The notes below the pieces were generated by a model. It searched no databases and was not told the DNA's origin. It was given only the letters and a program-made list of their open reading frames with translations. A DNA stretch of 64,000 nt from positions 26,114,504 through 26,178,503 of the forward strand of contig OZ037765.1 of assembly GCA_964035545.1 (NCBI GenBank). Reading direction: 5' to 3'. The translations under genes were made by a program, and so were the position numbers. Of this stretch, positions 38,101-50,498 are shown piece by piece. How positions within the stretch are numbered: position 1 is the first letter of the stretch; each line of letters begins with the position of its first letter. The stretch is from Bugula neritina. Taxonomy: Eukaryota; Bryozoa; Gymnolaemata; Cheilostomatida; Bugulidae.

Positions 38101-41100
38101 CACTTGAGTAAGTTTATTGGTATGAAGATTATAAGATGCACATAGCCACTGGAAACCTGTATTCAACTTGTTGAGAAGTAGGTGTAAAGTTTCAGCCCCC
38201 CTCCTAACAGTGTTAGTTTAGTGGTTATTTGCAGCATAAGAAGTTGTCTGCTTATTCCAAATACTTAGAACAAGCAAAGCAAGAATCAATCCACCTCCCT
38301 GCACCTCAGTGCTGGTCAGACCAAGTGATGGGCAACATATCACCTCAATAAAACTTTCTACTTACAATAGTGCAACAGCTAGCAATCAACAATACCACAG
38401 AACCACACGGAGCCTCATCACTTCTATGGCTACATGTTACCTCGTAATGACACTATTTATTACAGCCCAGTACAAACTCATTTAGATGTAGAGAAACTTT
38501 GGTAACACAGATCTCCACAAATCATTTGACTTCAAGGAGAGTGTGTGATTTTCACTAGGCCTTAGCTAACTATAAAGTAGCACTTCAAGTTGTTTTTGTT
38601 ACTGCAACTGTTCCCTCCCCCAGTTTATAAGGGAGGGGGGGGGGGGGTGCATTCACTTCATGCTGGTTTCATTTATTCCACACAAAAATGCTACTAAGTC
38701 CTGTAACATTTATCAGAGCAAGAAGTAGGCCAGCAATAGCTAGGAGGCTATTAAAAGAAGTAGGCTGCACCAGTGATGGGTTTATTTGATTTATGTCCAT
38801 TTTATTTGAGAAGACTGAATGGATAAATATAAATTTAGTAAATTCAACACTTTAATAATGCCTCTTCATTGCTAGCATTAACACTCTGTTTGATAAGCAA
38901 CTTGATTCTTTTATAAAATAAAAAACATAACTTACTTTAAATTATTTTTAGATAACTGGTCTAGAACTTCAAGCAACTTGGCATGCTTTATCAAGAAATT
39001 TATATAATTTAAAGTCTTAAAGGATTGCTCTATCTTAGTTTATTACAATCACATTATAATTATGAACTATAATCTAATGTGTATGCAAACAATTGTGACT
39101 TTGCAAAGGGATAGATGCCTAGAAAAAGGCTTTTCAAAATTCCAATTTTGAGGGAGGTAAAATTTTCAGCCATGAAAAAGAATAGCCTAATACGTGACGT
39201 GTGAACGCCAGTAACTATGCTGCACGTGCTAACTATAACGCTAGTATTCAAGGTTGCTGAGCGCAACATCAACCAATAACGCTCAAGCAGTTACAGTGCG
39301 CTATATAGGTCAGCTTTGGTGCGCCCGTAATATTGCACAATCTGACCTAGTTTAGATCGATCGCAGGCATTCATCCTAAAGAATGCATGCTTTTGCAATG
39401 CTTTTTTCTATGCTTACAAGCAAAATATGGCCTAATGTTATCACATACATGTTATTTAACATGTCAAAAAACTATAGATTGAGATAATTCACATTTGCAC
39501 TTCTATAAATATACAAATTACGAGCTGAAAGATCACATCTCACAGTCATATTTCTATAGTTATTCATTTGTATAGTCACGTGACCAGCAGGAATGCTGGC
39601 GCTGTTACGTCACAGTTCCCAGCTCATTTCAAAATCGGCGTTTTGGCTGTTACCAATCTACACCCTCAACTTCAACTAACTTTTTCTACCTTTGGTCAAA
39701 TGCTTTTTGTCAATGCATGCTTAGAAAAACACAATATTATGTGTGTTTGACCTAAATGGCCATTTATTAGACAAGATAGAGCAATCCTTTAAATTAGTTT
39801 AAATTTGAGAGAGCTCAATAGTAAACTAAAAGCAATAGGAAGCAATTCTTGATGAATAACAATATTTGTAGTCATGGTGATAGTTTATGTAACATACTGC
39901 AGTATAATAATATATGACATCACACCAAAAAGTAGGTTAAGCTGTATGGTATGGTTTTAATTCATCATCCTTGGTAACTATTTATAGAAAACCAGATTTC
40001 AATTGCTGTAAAAAACTTAAAATATTCCAGAATGAAAACAGAATATTAAACAGAGATCAATTAAGGCATGGAGACTGCATTAGAAGCATCTGTTAATTTA
40101 ACTATGTTGCTGGTAGCCATATGAAGTGCATACTGTGTCATCAAGTTCAACAGGGTCCGTTGCTCAGCTACTTGTTTGTTGCAAATGTTCTACTTGTATA
40201 AAATTCAAGCCTTGTGGTGGTGACATATAATGAGCAAGGTTGAAAGTTTTAGTACAATGAGTTGTGTTGATGGAGTCTTGAGTGTAATCATTGGCTAGTG
40301 AGCGAGACTGGAGTCTTTCAACTAGCATAAGTTCTAAAGAATTGTTTGTGGTATAAGAAGTTGTCTGCTTACAAAATAAAGCTATCAAGCTCCAAACCCA
40401 AACACCAAATCAGAAATTTTAAAACCAAGTTAAACACAAAGTATGCTTGATTCTTCTTTTGCAAGCATGATGCATTGTTGGTTAAGTCTTAGCAGATCTA
40501 CACAACCAAAAATATCAGAGCAAGAAGAATCTAGAAGATAGATGGTTGGTTAGGTATCTGAGGGCAATCCATACTACTACTATAATACGTCATAGTTTCC
40601 CATTGACAACCTTTATGTCACAATGAGATACTGAATCATGGATTCAAACTTATGTTTTTCCTGTGCTATAAAACCTCATCATACACCGCTTAATCATATA
40701 CACAGTTGTAATGAGAGATTGTGTAGTTATTGTTTACAACTAGGAGTAGTGTTTGTGCACTTCCTGCCAAGATTGAAGACTGCAGTAAGAATTCATGGTT
40801 ATAGCAAAACAAATATTTAAAAAAAACTTCATCTTTATTAAATTATGTAAGAAGTCTTAAAAATTTGTATTATGTTTTATGAAATAAAGGCGACATGGTC
40901 TAAATTAGAATATAGAGGTGTTGTTCCACAAATAACCGAATTCAGTAGAGACCACCATTATCACTGCATACAGTGATACACAATCTTATTTTGTGGAATT
41001 TAAACGTTTTACATTTTTTATTTTGTATATCTTATATGGAGTCTCAGCATGGATATATTTTAGAAGATTACAGAGTAACTATTGAAACAGCACATAACCC

Positions 41101-41544
41101 TAGATTGTTAAATAGCCCAACAACTGGCCTCGTAGTTCAGTGCTACTTGACTGCTCTAGTCAATGACTCCTCTTTTGATATATATATATAAACTTTGATA
41201 TGGTTATCTGTAAAACTACTTCCAGTGATCCGTAGTGATGGAGATTGCAAGATTTATTGGGGGAATCACCTCTCCTCACCTTAATGCTGTATTTGTAGAG
41301 TTGGAAGTGGCCGCTAAGTTTGTAGAGCTAACACAAGTAAACCTACGCCAGAATATTAAACTTACTCCAACTATTTCAACACTCATAGCTACAACAAAGT
41401 TGAACTTACGGTTTCAGTGCTCTGTATGTATGCCGAGTTTTCCATTCCGCTATCTGGACTACCATCTCTTTTCAACCTCTCAGAATCAGTTTCTTTCTCT
41501 CCTTCAACTTTCACGTCAGTCAGTTCATACTCTTTGCTAGACAT
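32187..41544 (-). CDS. Concentrative nucleoside transporter, tandem copy 2
   Basis: A second SLC28/CNT gene with the same 13-exon structure. Exons on minus: 41410-41544, 37804-37952, 36918-37202, 36605-36749, 35929-36120, 35575-35655, 35106-35186, 34663-34788, 34252-34375, 33764-33954, 33378-33653, 32833-33013 and 32187-32239. They total 2019 nt, or 672 residues. Exons 3-13 match copy 1 exactly in length and phase. The CNT signature reads [13 protein letters not shown]. Exon 7 encodes the same protein as copy 1, with one synonymous difference, whereas exon 1, exon 2, TM7 (exon 6) and the loop in exon 11 have diverged. The donors of introns 10 and 11 are GCAAGT, not GT, while copy 1 has GT at both sites. 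Intron 1 is 3.5 kb and contains a TTAA-flanked element. The copies are probably subfunctionalised transporters. Confidence 0.95.
38635..38647 (+). repeat. Poly-G run of 13
   Basis: Interrupted G tract (GGGA then 13 G) in intron 1 of SLC28 copy 2. Confidence 0.9.
39021..39788. mobile_element. TTAA-flanked element, possibly piggyBac-like and non-autonomous
   Basis: Sixteen-base perfect inverted termini (AGGATTGCTCTATCTT and AAGATAGAGCAATCCT) are each flanked by TTAA (39017-39020 and 39789-39792). TTAA duplication is the piggyBac hallmark, though the termini do not start with the usual CCC. The 768-bp body has no long frame. It lies in intron 1 of SLC28 copy 2 and carries CACGTG-like and TTACGTCA-like sequence near 39578-39614. 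Confidence 0.65.
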
Positions 41545-42391
41545 GATTAGGATCTAGACTAGAATGTCTGCCTGCCTAATTCCTCACCACTCCACTCTAT
41601 TCAAGTAACAAACAATAATAATTATCATAACCCCATCATTGCTACTGAAATGATTATTATCACTGGATAATAGGAGAAATTTAACAATGCAGGAGACTCC
41701 AGTACTGTAAATTTGCTATGCTCTTTAATACTAGTAATAATAGGCGAACTGGCAAAGGAAAATACCTCTTGGCATTAGAGAATTGAAACAGTGCAGCTTT
41801 TACAATTTTAAAGGAATTAGCTAAAGTGATAATTATTCTACAGTGCAAAACCTACTGCTATGAATAACTCCAGTCAAAATAGATAGAGGACAATAAACTT
41901 ATTATATAGCTAGAAGGCTACACCTGGAGACAGGAACAGAAGTCTACAAAAGTTATTAGTACACAGTTTGTAGCTCATGATGTAGCTGATTTACACTTAC
42001 CTAAATTGATCACGACTCAAAAGAGCTGTCCCACGCCACTGTCTGTGGTCTCCAAAGGTTTGTAACAAACTAGTAACACAAATATGATGTATGAGCTCAT
42101 TGAAGCATGCATTAGCATGAATGTACAGTAGAGTAATGGGAACATTGAAATATTTTGTGGTTAGCTGCAGCTAAATTTGCACCAATTTCCAACACACTTT
42201 TGAAACAGCTATCGCTAAAGTTGCATCTAGTAAGAAGAGTGGAGATTTTTAGACTTGAGTTAAGTTTCAATGTTATTATAGCTAATGCAAGCTTTCTAAG
42301 CTTAATGTAAAGTAAATATCTCGTTAAAAATTATTGATGAAAAGGGGGCTTCTTAATGGGGGCTAAGCTTGTAGTACAGGAGTAATTGTTA

Positions 42392-42734
42392 GCCTAGGGC
42401 CACACTGTAGTATTTTCGCATGCGAAAATTGAAACCACAGGTAGCAAAGGTGTCCACTGTAGCATCAGTGATGCGGGATAAATAAAGCTTTCATTTCTAA
42501 ATCGCACTCGCTTTTAATAAAACGCAATTTACTGGAATATAGCACTAAAATAAAAGAATTGGGCTCACTAAATAACTACCAGCCAATTAGGTGACGACGA
42601 CAGAGACGATTCGCACTTGCGTTGAGAATGCTGAGCGACAAGTGCGAATGTTTTCTCAACGCATACAGTGGACACCTTTGCTACTTGTGGTTTAAATGTT
42701 CGCATGCGAAAATACGCACCGTGTGGCCCTAGGC
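42392..42734. mobile_element. MITE with ~70-bp terminal inverted repeats (Harbinger-like)
   Basis: 343 bp. The left end is GCCTAGGGCCACACTGTAGT and the reverse complement of the right end is GCCTAGGGCCACACGGTGCG. Matching continues inward through TCGCATGCGAA and AGCAAAGGTGTCCACTGTA. The flanks are TTA on both sides (42389-42391 and 42735-42737), fitting the 3-bp TTA/TAA duplication of PIF/Harbinger elements. There is no transposase frame. Confidence 0.8.
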
Positions 42735-43835
42735 TTAGCTGATGCTCTTGCTGACCCCACAAATGACCTGCATGAACCTAGGCAATTGCTTTAACCAGTG
42801 GTAGCATATGCCTGCTATTTTAGTTTTGTCATTGTGTTCACACCCTATTCGCACCTTACTTTGGGGAACTTGAAGTTGTCGATATGCAAGCTGATAACTA
42901 ATAGTTTATTATACCATCTATTTTCATCATTTAATTTTATCTATACAGAGAGTTGTTCTCTCTTTTCTTTTTTGCTTTCTCTGTAAAACGATTTTAGCCA
43001 CAATTCATTGTTATTAATATGCTGTCATGCTTTACTAATAAGGTATACATAGACTGAACACTCGTAAAATGTGTTTACAATCATCCACACAATAATAATA
43101 TGCTTCAGTCTACACAAAATCAACAGAAGTTTAGGTAGAGATGTGTGGACCAGTGGCCTGAAAGAAGTCCTCTCCAGTAATGAATTAATTTGTTTGAAAA
43201 GGGATGAGATTTTGGGTCGATTCATCAGTTCACAGCTTATTAGTATTATAAATTTGCCAAACCATATTTGTTATTTGTCTTCTATTTCTTTTACCTACTG
43301 TGTTTCAAACAAAAATAGCAATAAACATGCTGCAGTACTGCATGTTCGTTTTATCAACAACCTACTATTAAGCCACGATGTCTCTTAGTATAACAGTTTA
43401 TTTTTGTTTATGTCTAAAGCCTTAACACGTTGATAACACTTCATTTAATTTTAGGTCTTAAAAACAATATTCCAAACATACATATACAAAGCAGTTATTA
43501 TAAGTTATACTTAGTAATTACATGGTATATTTATTATAGAAGTGCACAGTGTGATGCTACATCCCATTCTGAACAGCGTGATATAATCATCATATAAATA
43601 TGCGACTAGAGAATGGACGGCAATGAACTAAAACTAGTGAATAACTACTTATAAGGTCAGGTACACTACTGATAAATATTGGTAAATAACATAAAAAAGG
43701 TTAAAAGGGAAGAGGAGGTTTTTAGCTAATAAGCGTTTTAGAATTTGGAGTTCGGTTTAGTTTTAGTTAAGAAAATGTACCTATATAAGCCCAAGGACCA
43801 CTTTCACTGCTATAGATTAAGACAAGGCAGTAACT

Positions 43836-43837
<2 letters not shown>

Positions 43838-43884
<47 letters not shown>
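43838..43884. repeat. TA dinucleotide repeat
   Basis: About 47 bp of (TA)n in the spacer upstream of the LDLa gene. Confidence 0.95.
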
Positions 43885-43886
<2 letters not shown>

Positions 43887-44549
43887 TAATATTTCTGTAT
43901 TGCTTTTAGTTTTCACGCTAGTAACCCTTATACTTATACTAATACTTATAGTTATAGTTAATTTTATTCAGCTAATGTTATACACTGTGCCAGTAATAAA
44001 AATGAATATATTGTATATACTATATGACAATTATATAATTTTAATAACTATAGCTATATTTTTATTTTTATTTCTAGTATTAATATTTATTGATTTTTAA
44101 ATAAGCAAACAAAAAAGTAGATTCTAACCTGAGACTGTTTCAAGTTTGCTTCCAGTGGGTAGTGATCATTGAACCTTCCCCAAAGTGAAATTTAGCTCTA
44201 CAAGTGCACTGTTAGACTAGAAATGTTACAGCACTGAGCTCATGTATGCTTAGAATAAGAATGACAAAGGGACACAAATGCCAGTGCATGTGATTACAGC
44301 AATATATTATAGTGGTTGGGAAGCAGGTTTGTTTTGTAAAGTTAGTGCTGACCCAGTACATAAATCTGCTCTTTGATGTCTGCAGTAGCTGAGCAGCAAT
44401 GCTGACCAGTTAGTAGTAATGGGTTTAGCAGTTGCTTTTCTTTGAAGTGAGAGTTTATCGCACCGAAAACTTGGTATTTCAAGTGGACCAGCCGATCACT
44501 AAAGTCTGTTTAAAATTGAAAGAACATTGCTGCACGAACTCGCGCGCTG

Positions 44550-44554
44550 ATTGG
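44550..44554 (-). promoter_or_regulatory. Inverted CCAAT box candidate
   Basis: ATTGG within CGCGCGCTGATTGGTCGAAC, the only CpG-dense patch nearby, about 260 bp upstream of the proposed LDLa start at 44814. The assignment is inferred from motif and position only. Confidence 0.3.
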
Positions 44555-44813
44555 TCGAACTACAATTGTGTAAAACCTTGATTATATTGGGCGTTTGCCA
44601 ACATTGATGTTTGCCAATCTCTTCCAATACTAAAGTATTAATATACAAAAATATAGGTTGATTTGTGAAGCATTGTGCAAAAGTGGTGTAAATTATTGAA
44701 TTGTTATTAACATGGTTGTCATTTTAAGCTAATCTTTGCCATGTTGTTTTCTATTATGCATATGGTAACCAGTTTATAATATCTGAGATTGCCAATAAAT
44801 GGAAATAGTAGTA

Positions 44814-47800
44814 ATGATGCTAAGAATAGTAGCTTTATCATTTTTAGTTCTGCTTGGTGACAATGTGTATCTTTCGCTTAATATATATTCATAAGCAAAG
44901 AATTGTTATTTCTTTATTATTATATTATACACACGGATGATGTTTAACACAAAGAAACCAAGCACTACTGACCTTATATTTGCTTTTATAGAGTTATCTT
45001 ACCCAGTTTAAGCGATAAGCGATAAGCCACATTATAGCGTGAGCACCGCAAATATACCACAATATTAATAGATAAAGTATGAATAGAGCAGTGTCAAATA
45101 ATAATAAAACAGACCCTTTGCTCTAATCGTAGGCTAGACATGCTAGTAATTTCAATAGTCCTTGACACTCAGGTAGGTCAAATCTCGGGTCACTTTGAAA
45201 AATTTCTGTAATTTTACTAAATCTGTAGTAGATTATTGAATATTAATTTTAATAATTAAAATCTACAACTAAAAGTGATAATAAGTAGTGCTTATAAGGA
45301 TATGAACACAAATTGTTGTTGTACTAAACCAGCGAGCGTGGCACAAAAATTAAATAAAATAAAACTGAAAATCAAAATGAAAATACTGATAGTGATACTG
45401 ATAGTGATAGTGATAGACGATAGTGATAGTGATACTGATAGACGATAGTCGGTAGTAATAGTAATACCGATACTATTAGTATTACTATTACTGTATTAGT
45501 ATTATTAATATTATTAGCATTACTACAAGTAATATTATTACTATCATTATCAGTAACACTCAGTATCTACTATCTATCATACTCGGTCACTATCAGTATC
45601 GCTATTACTATTAGTATTAGTATTAGTATTACTATTAGTATTAGTATTACTAATATTAATACTAATACTAATACTATTAGTAATAGTATTAGTAATACTT
45701 AATACTTAATAATAGTGAATGTGATCAGTTGATTTGGGCTTAGCTTTGTTAATATTAATAATTAATATTATTTCTATTGTCAATAAGTATTGAATTTTCT
45801 AATAGATTATGACACTCTTACTATTAGTATTAAATTTACATTGTAATTATTACCATTTGCACTCAGTGGCTATAAAAGTATAATCACCATTATTAATATT
45901 ATTATTACTACTACTTACTAGCACTTTTAGTTTTAGTTTTAGATAGCTGCTAGTGCTACGCCTACTGGCAGTAAATGGCTATTTTGTTATAAAATTAGAA
46001 GCAAATTTTTCAAGTTAAATTTTTTACAAGATTCAAATTATAATTTTAATTAAAAAGATCAAACTTTTGATCATAAAATAAAATTGATTTCAAAATAAAA
46101 TCTGGTGAAACAAGCTTATCAGCATTTATTCTGAAGATGGTCCTTAATTTCATAATCAAAAGCTATTTATTTCTTTTAATACAATATAATTATATGTATT
46201 TTATGTGCAATTTATTTGAATATTATTGAAATGTATGTGGGTGTGTTTGCCTAATTTAGTACAAACTGGGAAAAACAAGGCAAAAATTATTTTTTGCTTG
46301 AAAATTACAAAATTTGCCCAACTGATGTAATTTGACCTGCTGAATTCAAATATATATGTAAAAAATTGATTTGAGTGGGTAATCCAACAGTTTGATGCAA
46401 ATAGGTATATGACATTACAGCAATTTCAGTATACATAGAGCATTAGCTTTAGGCTGGTAAGATTGTTATTCATTAGCTACAAAGTAAAATAAAACAGAAA
46501 ATTGACTTAAAACTGGTTGTAAGAGGGAAAATTGTTCAAATTTATTCATCATAAACAACTATGAGTACATATATTGTGTGAATGTTTCATACACTAATTT
46601 TTTTAGCAGAATAGAATTGATTGATTTTCTACATGATCAGATGCATTGCAAAAGAAATTATTCATTTACAAACTGAAAAGATACAATTGAAATTATTACA
46701 ATAAAAAATATGCTATTTTTTATAATTGTATAAGTTTTTTCAGTCTTCGGCCAACTTTTCAAAATTATCTTCGTCTCACTCTCTGTTATACTCCGTAACT
46801 GCCATAACGGATAACATCTATAATAAACATTATTTCTTTAAAAAAGTCTTAGTGCGTATATGATTTGCAAAATATCTGAGTCTATTTTACACTGAATATA
46901 ATCATTAGCATTTATTTTCTATAATTGATGGATTATAATAATCGTTATCATGACGATATTGATAATCATCAATTTCAAACTCAAACTGTAATTGTAAAAG
47001 TTGGACTTTGAGTAAGTCAAATATTAACAACTTGCAACTCCTACTAACTATTATTAGTTATAAATTAAAACCACCAAATGATTAAATGTCATGAAACACT
47101 CACCTATTTGTAGGATGTAGGTTAATTGAGAGAATTAGGAATATTTTTTCGTTTATTTCAACAAGTCAATTGAATTTCAATTTGAAACCCGTAAAATGTT
47201 GCTAAGCGGATGCGTCAGATTAATCTCTCTCAAACTTGAATTGCAATATTTCTTCGTGAAATTTGACAAATAACTATAATTTTTATGCAACAATATAATT
47301 AACAACAAATTTTCAATATTTATTCAAAATAAAAATAAAACTTTAGAGGAATTAAATTTAGTTTTTATTTTTATTACAAGACTTTTGAAAGTAAGTCGCT
47401 TAATAAATAGACAACTCCGCAGTAATTTCGCGCCATTTGGTTATCCATTTGCACGGAGAGGTGAACTTTGAGTTAACTTCAACATTCAAAATCACATTGT
47501 ATGCAAACACGCCAATAAAACCGGGCAATATGCATATTATTTAAAAGAGAAAAATATATTCTACAAAATGAAATGAATAATGTGAAGTTTTAATGAACTT
47601 GATAAAAATTATGTCCTGTTAAATGTACAAAACCTCTGAAACTTCGAAAGTGTCACTAAGATATTTAGTACAAAATACCACAGTAAACTTCAATTTCTTA
47701 GTCAAATGTTGAACGCATATTATCAATGTTTGTTTTTTCAGATTATTTAGAGGATTTTACACAAAATAAGTGTAATTACAATCTTTCACAGCTAAAAAAT

Positions 47801-50498
47801 ACTGAAATTAGACAGCTTAAAAATTTTATGTTTGGCATTAGGGATTTGTACTAAATTAAGTGGACATAGCCATGTATATTTCAATAAATTTGGATCAATT
47901 GTTTGTTATTTAGCACTTAAATGAATTCCTTTGATCTGCATTAACTTATTAATTTTGCATTTTCTTTATTTCTTGTTTGGAAAAATAATATTTCAATAAG
48001 AAGTATTCATTAAAGATAATGTATATTGTTAATGTATTTCTTTTTTTTGTCCCATACAAATTATAAAAAGAAATTGGAATATTATTCCAGATAATTCATA
48101 TTAACTACTATTTCATGTTTAGCAATCCATACAACATTTATATAGGTATATATGGGTATATTACTCTATATCGCACCAAAATATAAAATAGCGTATAAGT
48201 GGGAAGTATCTATCTGGGATGAACCCTTTTATAAAACATATTTTGCTATGTTTCCTGCAATATTTTTTTTTCAAAGAGTATTTAGTCTGATCAAATACTT
48301 TTAAAATTAAATTTATTGGAACTTGATCAGAGTTGAAAGCATAGTATTTAAATTACCTGCAAATGAAACAGTGTTAAATAGCTGCTTTATTCATCTGAAT
48401 CTTGATTTACAGATGCCATTCATAGTTGGATCATGGTATGTTTAGATGATGGTATAATTTGTGTTCCTCAACACTCTCTTGAGAGTTCGAGTTTTTGTCT
48501 CCCAAGTAAAGTTAAATGTGATGGAAAAGTTGACTGTCAGCTTGGGGTAGATGAGGAAGATTGCCCAGTTTGTAAGTTCAATAGAACAGTGATTCTCAGC
48601 TTTTCTTGACTGATTTGAAAATGTGATTTTGCTTTTGCAATTTGTCTGCTGTTTGTTTATTGCTGCTGGAATAGTTGCCTAATTTCTTTGATAATAAAGC
48701 TAGGCAATATACAATATGCAGTTTTTTCTATTTAGCATAAGAGGAAAGAATTTCTTGCTTATATGCAGTAAAGCAAATACAATATAATGGTATTCAAAAT
48801 TTCCTTCATGGCTTTCACAACTTTCTCTAAACAAAAAGTTTCTTGTTGTTTACATGTTTGTTTTAATGTACAAAATCAGGAATCTTCAATTGTGGATTTT
48901 GTTATTACTTAATTTTGCTTTCCAATTTAAAGTGAGTAAATCATTAATTAGAATTTCTTATTATATTGTATTTCTATTTGCTTCATTTTGCATACATAAT
49001 ACTGTCTCTTATTTTAGCCTTGTCCCCGGGGTTGCAGGCTCTAGTGGCATTGTGTGTGATTGCTGTCATCATAGCAGTACCTGTTTTATATGCTTTTATT
49101 CGTAAGAGGCAAGGAAAGCCAGTTGTTCCAGAGCTACTGCAACCATGCTTCAACAGAATAACAACATATTTTGCATGCTGCACCAAGATAAAAGGTTTAA
49201 TGATATATACTTGACTATTCTCTTTGAATTTTTGTGGATGTTGTCCTTGATTAAAATTAGTTCTTCTACTACACATAAAACTTAAGAATTTTTTCTCTCT
49301 AGTGTTAGCTATGAATTTGGAATGTGAATAGTATTTTCCTATTTTTTTGTAAATGCGTGCATATCTTCATGCTTTGATAAGGAATTAATTTACAATACTG
49401 ATTGACAAGGATTGCCATTTTATAAATTATAGTTACTAATTTGCATTAATTTTGCTATCAAAATTCAGTTACCATGACATCTTAATGTTTCCAGGGAGCA
49501 ACTACATTTGACTATCAACATTTGCCTGCGTTATATGTTTACAGGATCAGATAACAGTGCTCAGGAGCTCACTGTAGATCACAGACAAACTACACCAACC
49601 TCACCTGACGGCTCACATGCTTTCAACAATGTATGTAAATTTATATAGACACTGTTCATTCAGGTTTAATGAACTTGCCATATACTTACTTCATAACCGG
49701 AATTTATTGAATAAAATTAGTTTCTTTTATAACACTTTATGAGTATAAACATATTTTAAATAATATTCACCGTAATATTTTTAAACACTAACCAACATTA
49801 TTAAAAGTACTTTGCGTTTAGAAAAAAATTTATTGTAGGCTTTTGAAAAGACATCTCCTTCACCTAGTTCTTCACCAGCACAGCCACACGGTTACTCCGT
49901 GACTGGCCGCCCACTCAATAAGTTTAAGCAAGCAGTGAATGAGGCTGATTTAGAGCGTGCTCCATCGTTCCGTGACTGGCAAGTTAATCGACTGCAGCAA
50001 CATAGCACTGCAGGGGCTGCCAACCAAACCAAGAAGACAAAAGATTATAGCCGCGGAAAAGTCAATCACACTGTAGAAATCAATAGGGTGTCAAATAATA
50101 ACTCCAATTCTAAACCCTATAATATGACCAATCACCAAGCGCCAATCACATATGTTCCTGGAGCAAACCGAGTACATGAACCTTCCACTGCTCGACAGAA
50201 AACTCCTTATTCCATTACTACGCAAAGTGGTCGAAGTGACTATGAAGTTCGAAGTCATTTGGACCAAGTTCCATCAAGCAGTTCGCACCAAGCCAGTAGT
50301 TACTACCGGAGACAACCTAAACAATATGGCTCTAACCAGCCTCCTCCTCGATACGATAGCTACCTTCAAAACTCTTCAGCAGTTCAGCCTAACCAGCTTC
50401 GAACTGCACTGGAACAAGTAGCCCTCTCTACCTCAACAGGTGCAGTCAACTTCCAAGCAGAAACTGGACACAATACATCAGCAGACACTGTTGTTTAG
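44814..50498 (+). CDS. LDLa-domain single-pass membrane protein with PDZ-ligand-like tail
   Basis: Firm exons: 48413-48571, 49018-49194, 49545-49630 and 49839-50498. The first firm exon needs one base from upstream. A candidate signal-peptide exon at 44814-44856 (MMLRIVALSFLVLLG) supplies exactly that phase through a GTGACA donor. With it the product is 374 residues. After the signal peptide, one LDL receptor class A module is seen with six Cys in order (VC, IC, FC, KC, DC, DC) and the Ca-binding end CDGKVDCQLGVDEEDC. A TM segment follows (LVALCVIAVIIAVPVLYAF) with a basic stop and a CC-rich juxtamembrane stretch. The cytoplasmic tail is about 270 residues, rich in Ser, Asn, Gln and Tyr (SSYYRR, PPPRYDSY). 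The last residues DTVV fit a class I PDZ ligand. It is likely a small receptor or adaptor; I do not recognise an orthologue. The signal exon is uncertain. Confidence 0.7.
44857..48412. other. Proposed long first intron of the LDLa gene
   Basis: AT-rich sequence dominated by ATT/AGT/ACT simple repeats (45385-45720) and unique AT-rich DNA. A short patch at 46740-46815 stands out in base composition but has no reading frame that joins to neighbouring exons. No other gene was found. Confidence 0.5.
45385..45720. repeat. AGT/ACT and ATT simple-repeat tract
   Basis: Made of GATAGT, TAGTAT and TAATAC units that switch orientation, giving several imperfect fold-backs (for example TATTAGTATTAGTATTAC against its complement). 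It lies in the proposed first intron of the LDLa gene. Confidence 0.8.

Larger units (their letters stand above)
41545..44813. other. Spacer between divergent SLC28 copy 2 and the LDLa gene
   Basis: Head-to-head spacer likely holding both promoters. It contains a Harbinger-like MITE at 42392-42734, a TA repeat at 43838-43884 and a short coding-like segment near 43105-43240 that I could not assign. An inverted CCAAT box lies about 260 bp before the proposed LDLa start. Confidence 0.55.

Noticed and set aside
45385-45720. CRISPR-like or satellite array
   Set aside because: Units are short, degenerate and switch orientation; no regular spacer, and the host is an animal.
46740-46815. Possible upstream exon of the LDLa gene after TTTTTTCAG
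   Set aside because: The frame that is open does not keep phase with 48413, has no donor, and encodes no recognisable domain.
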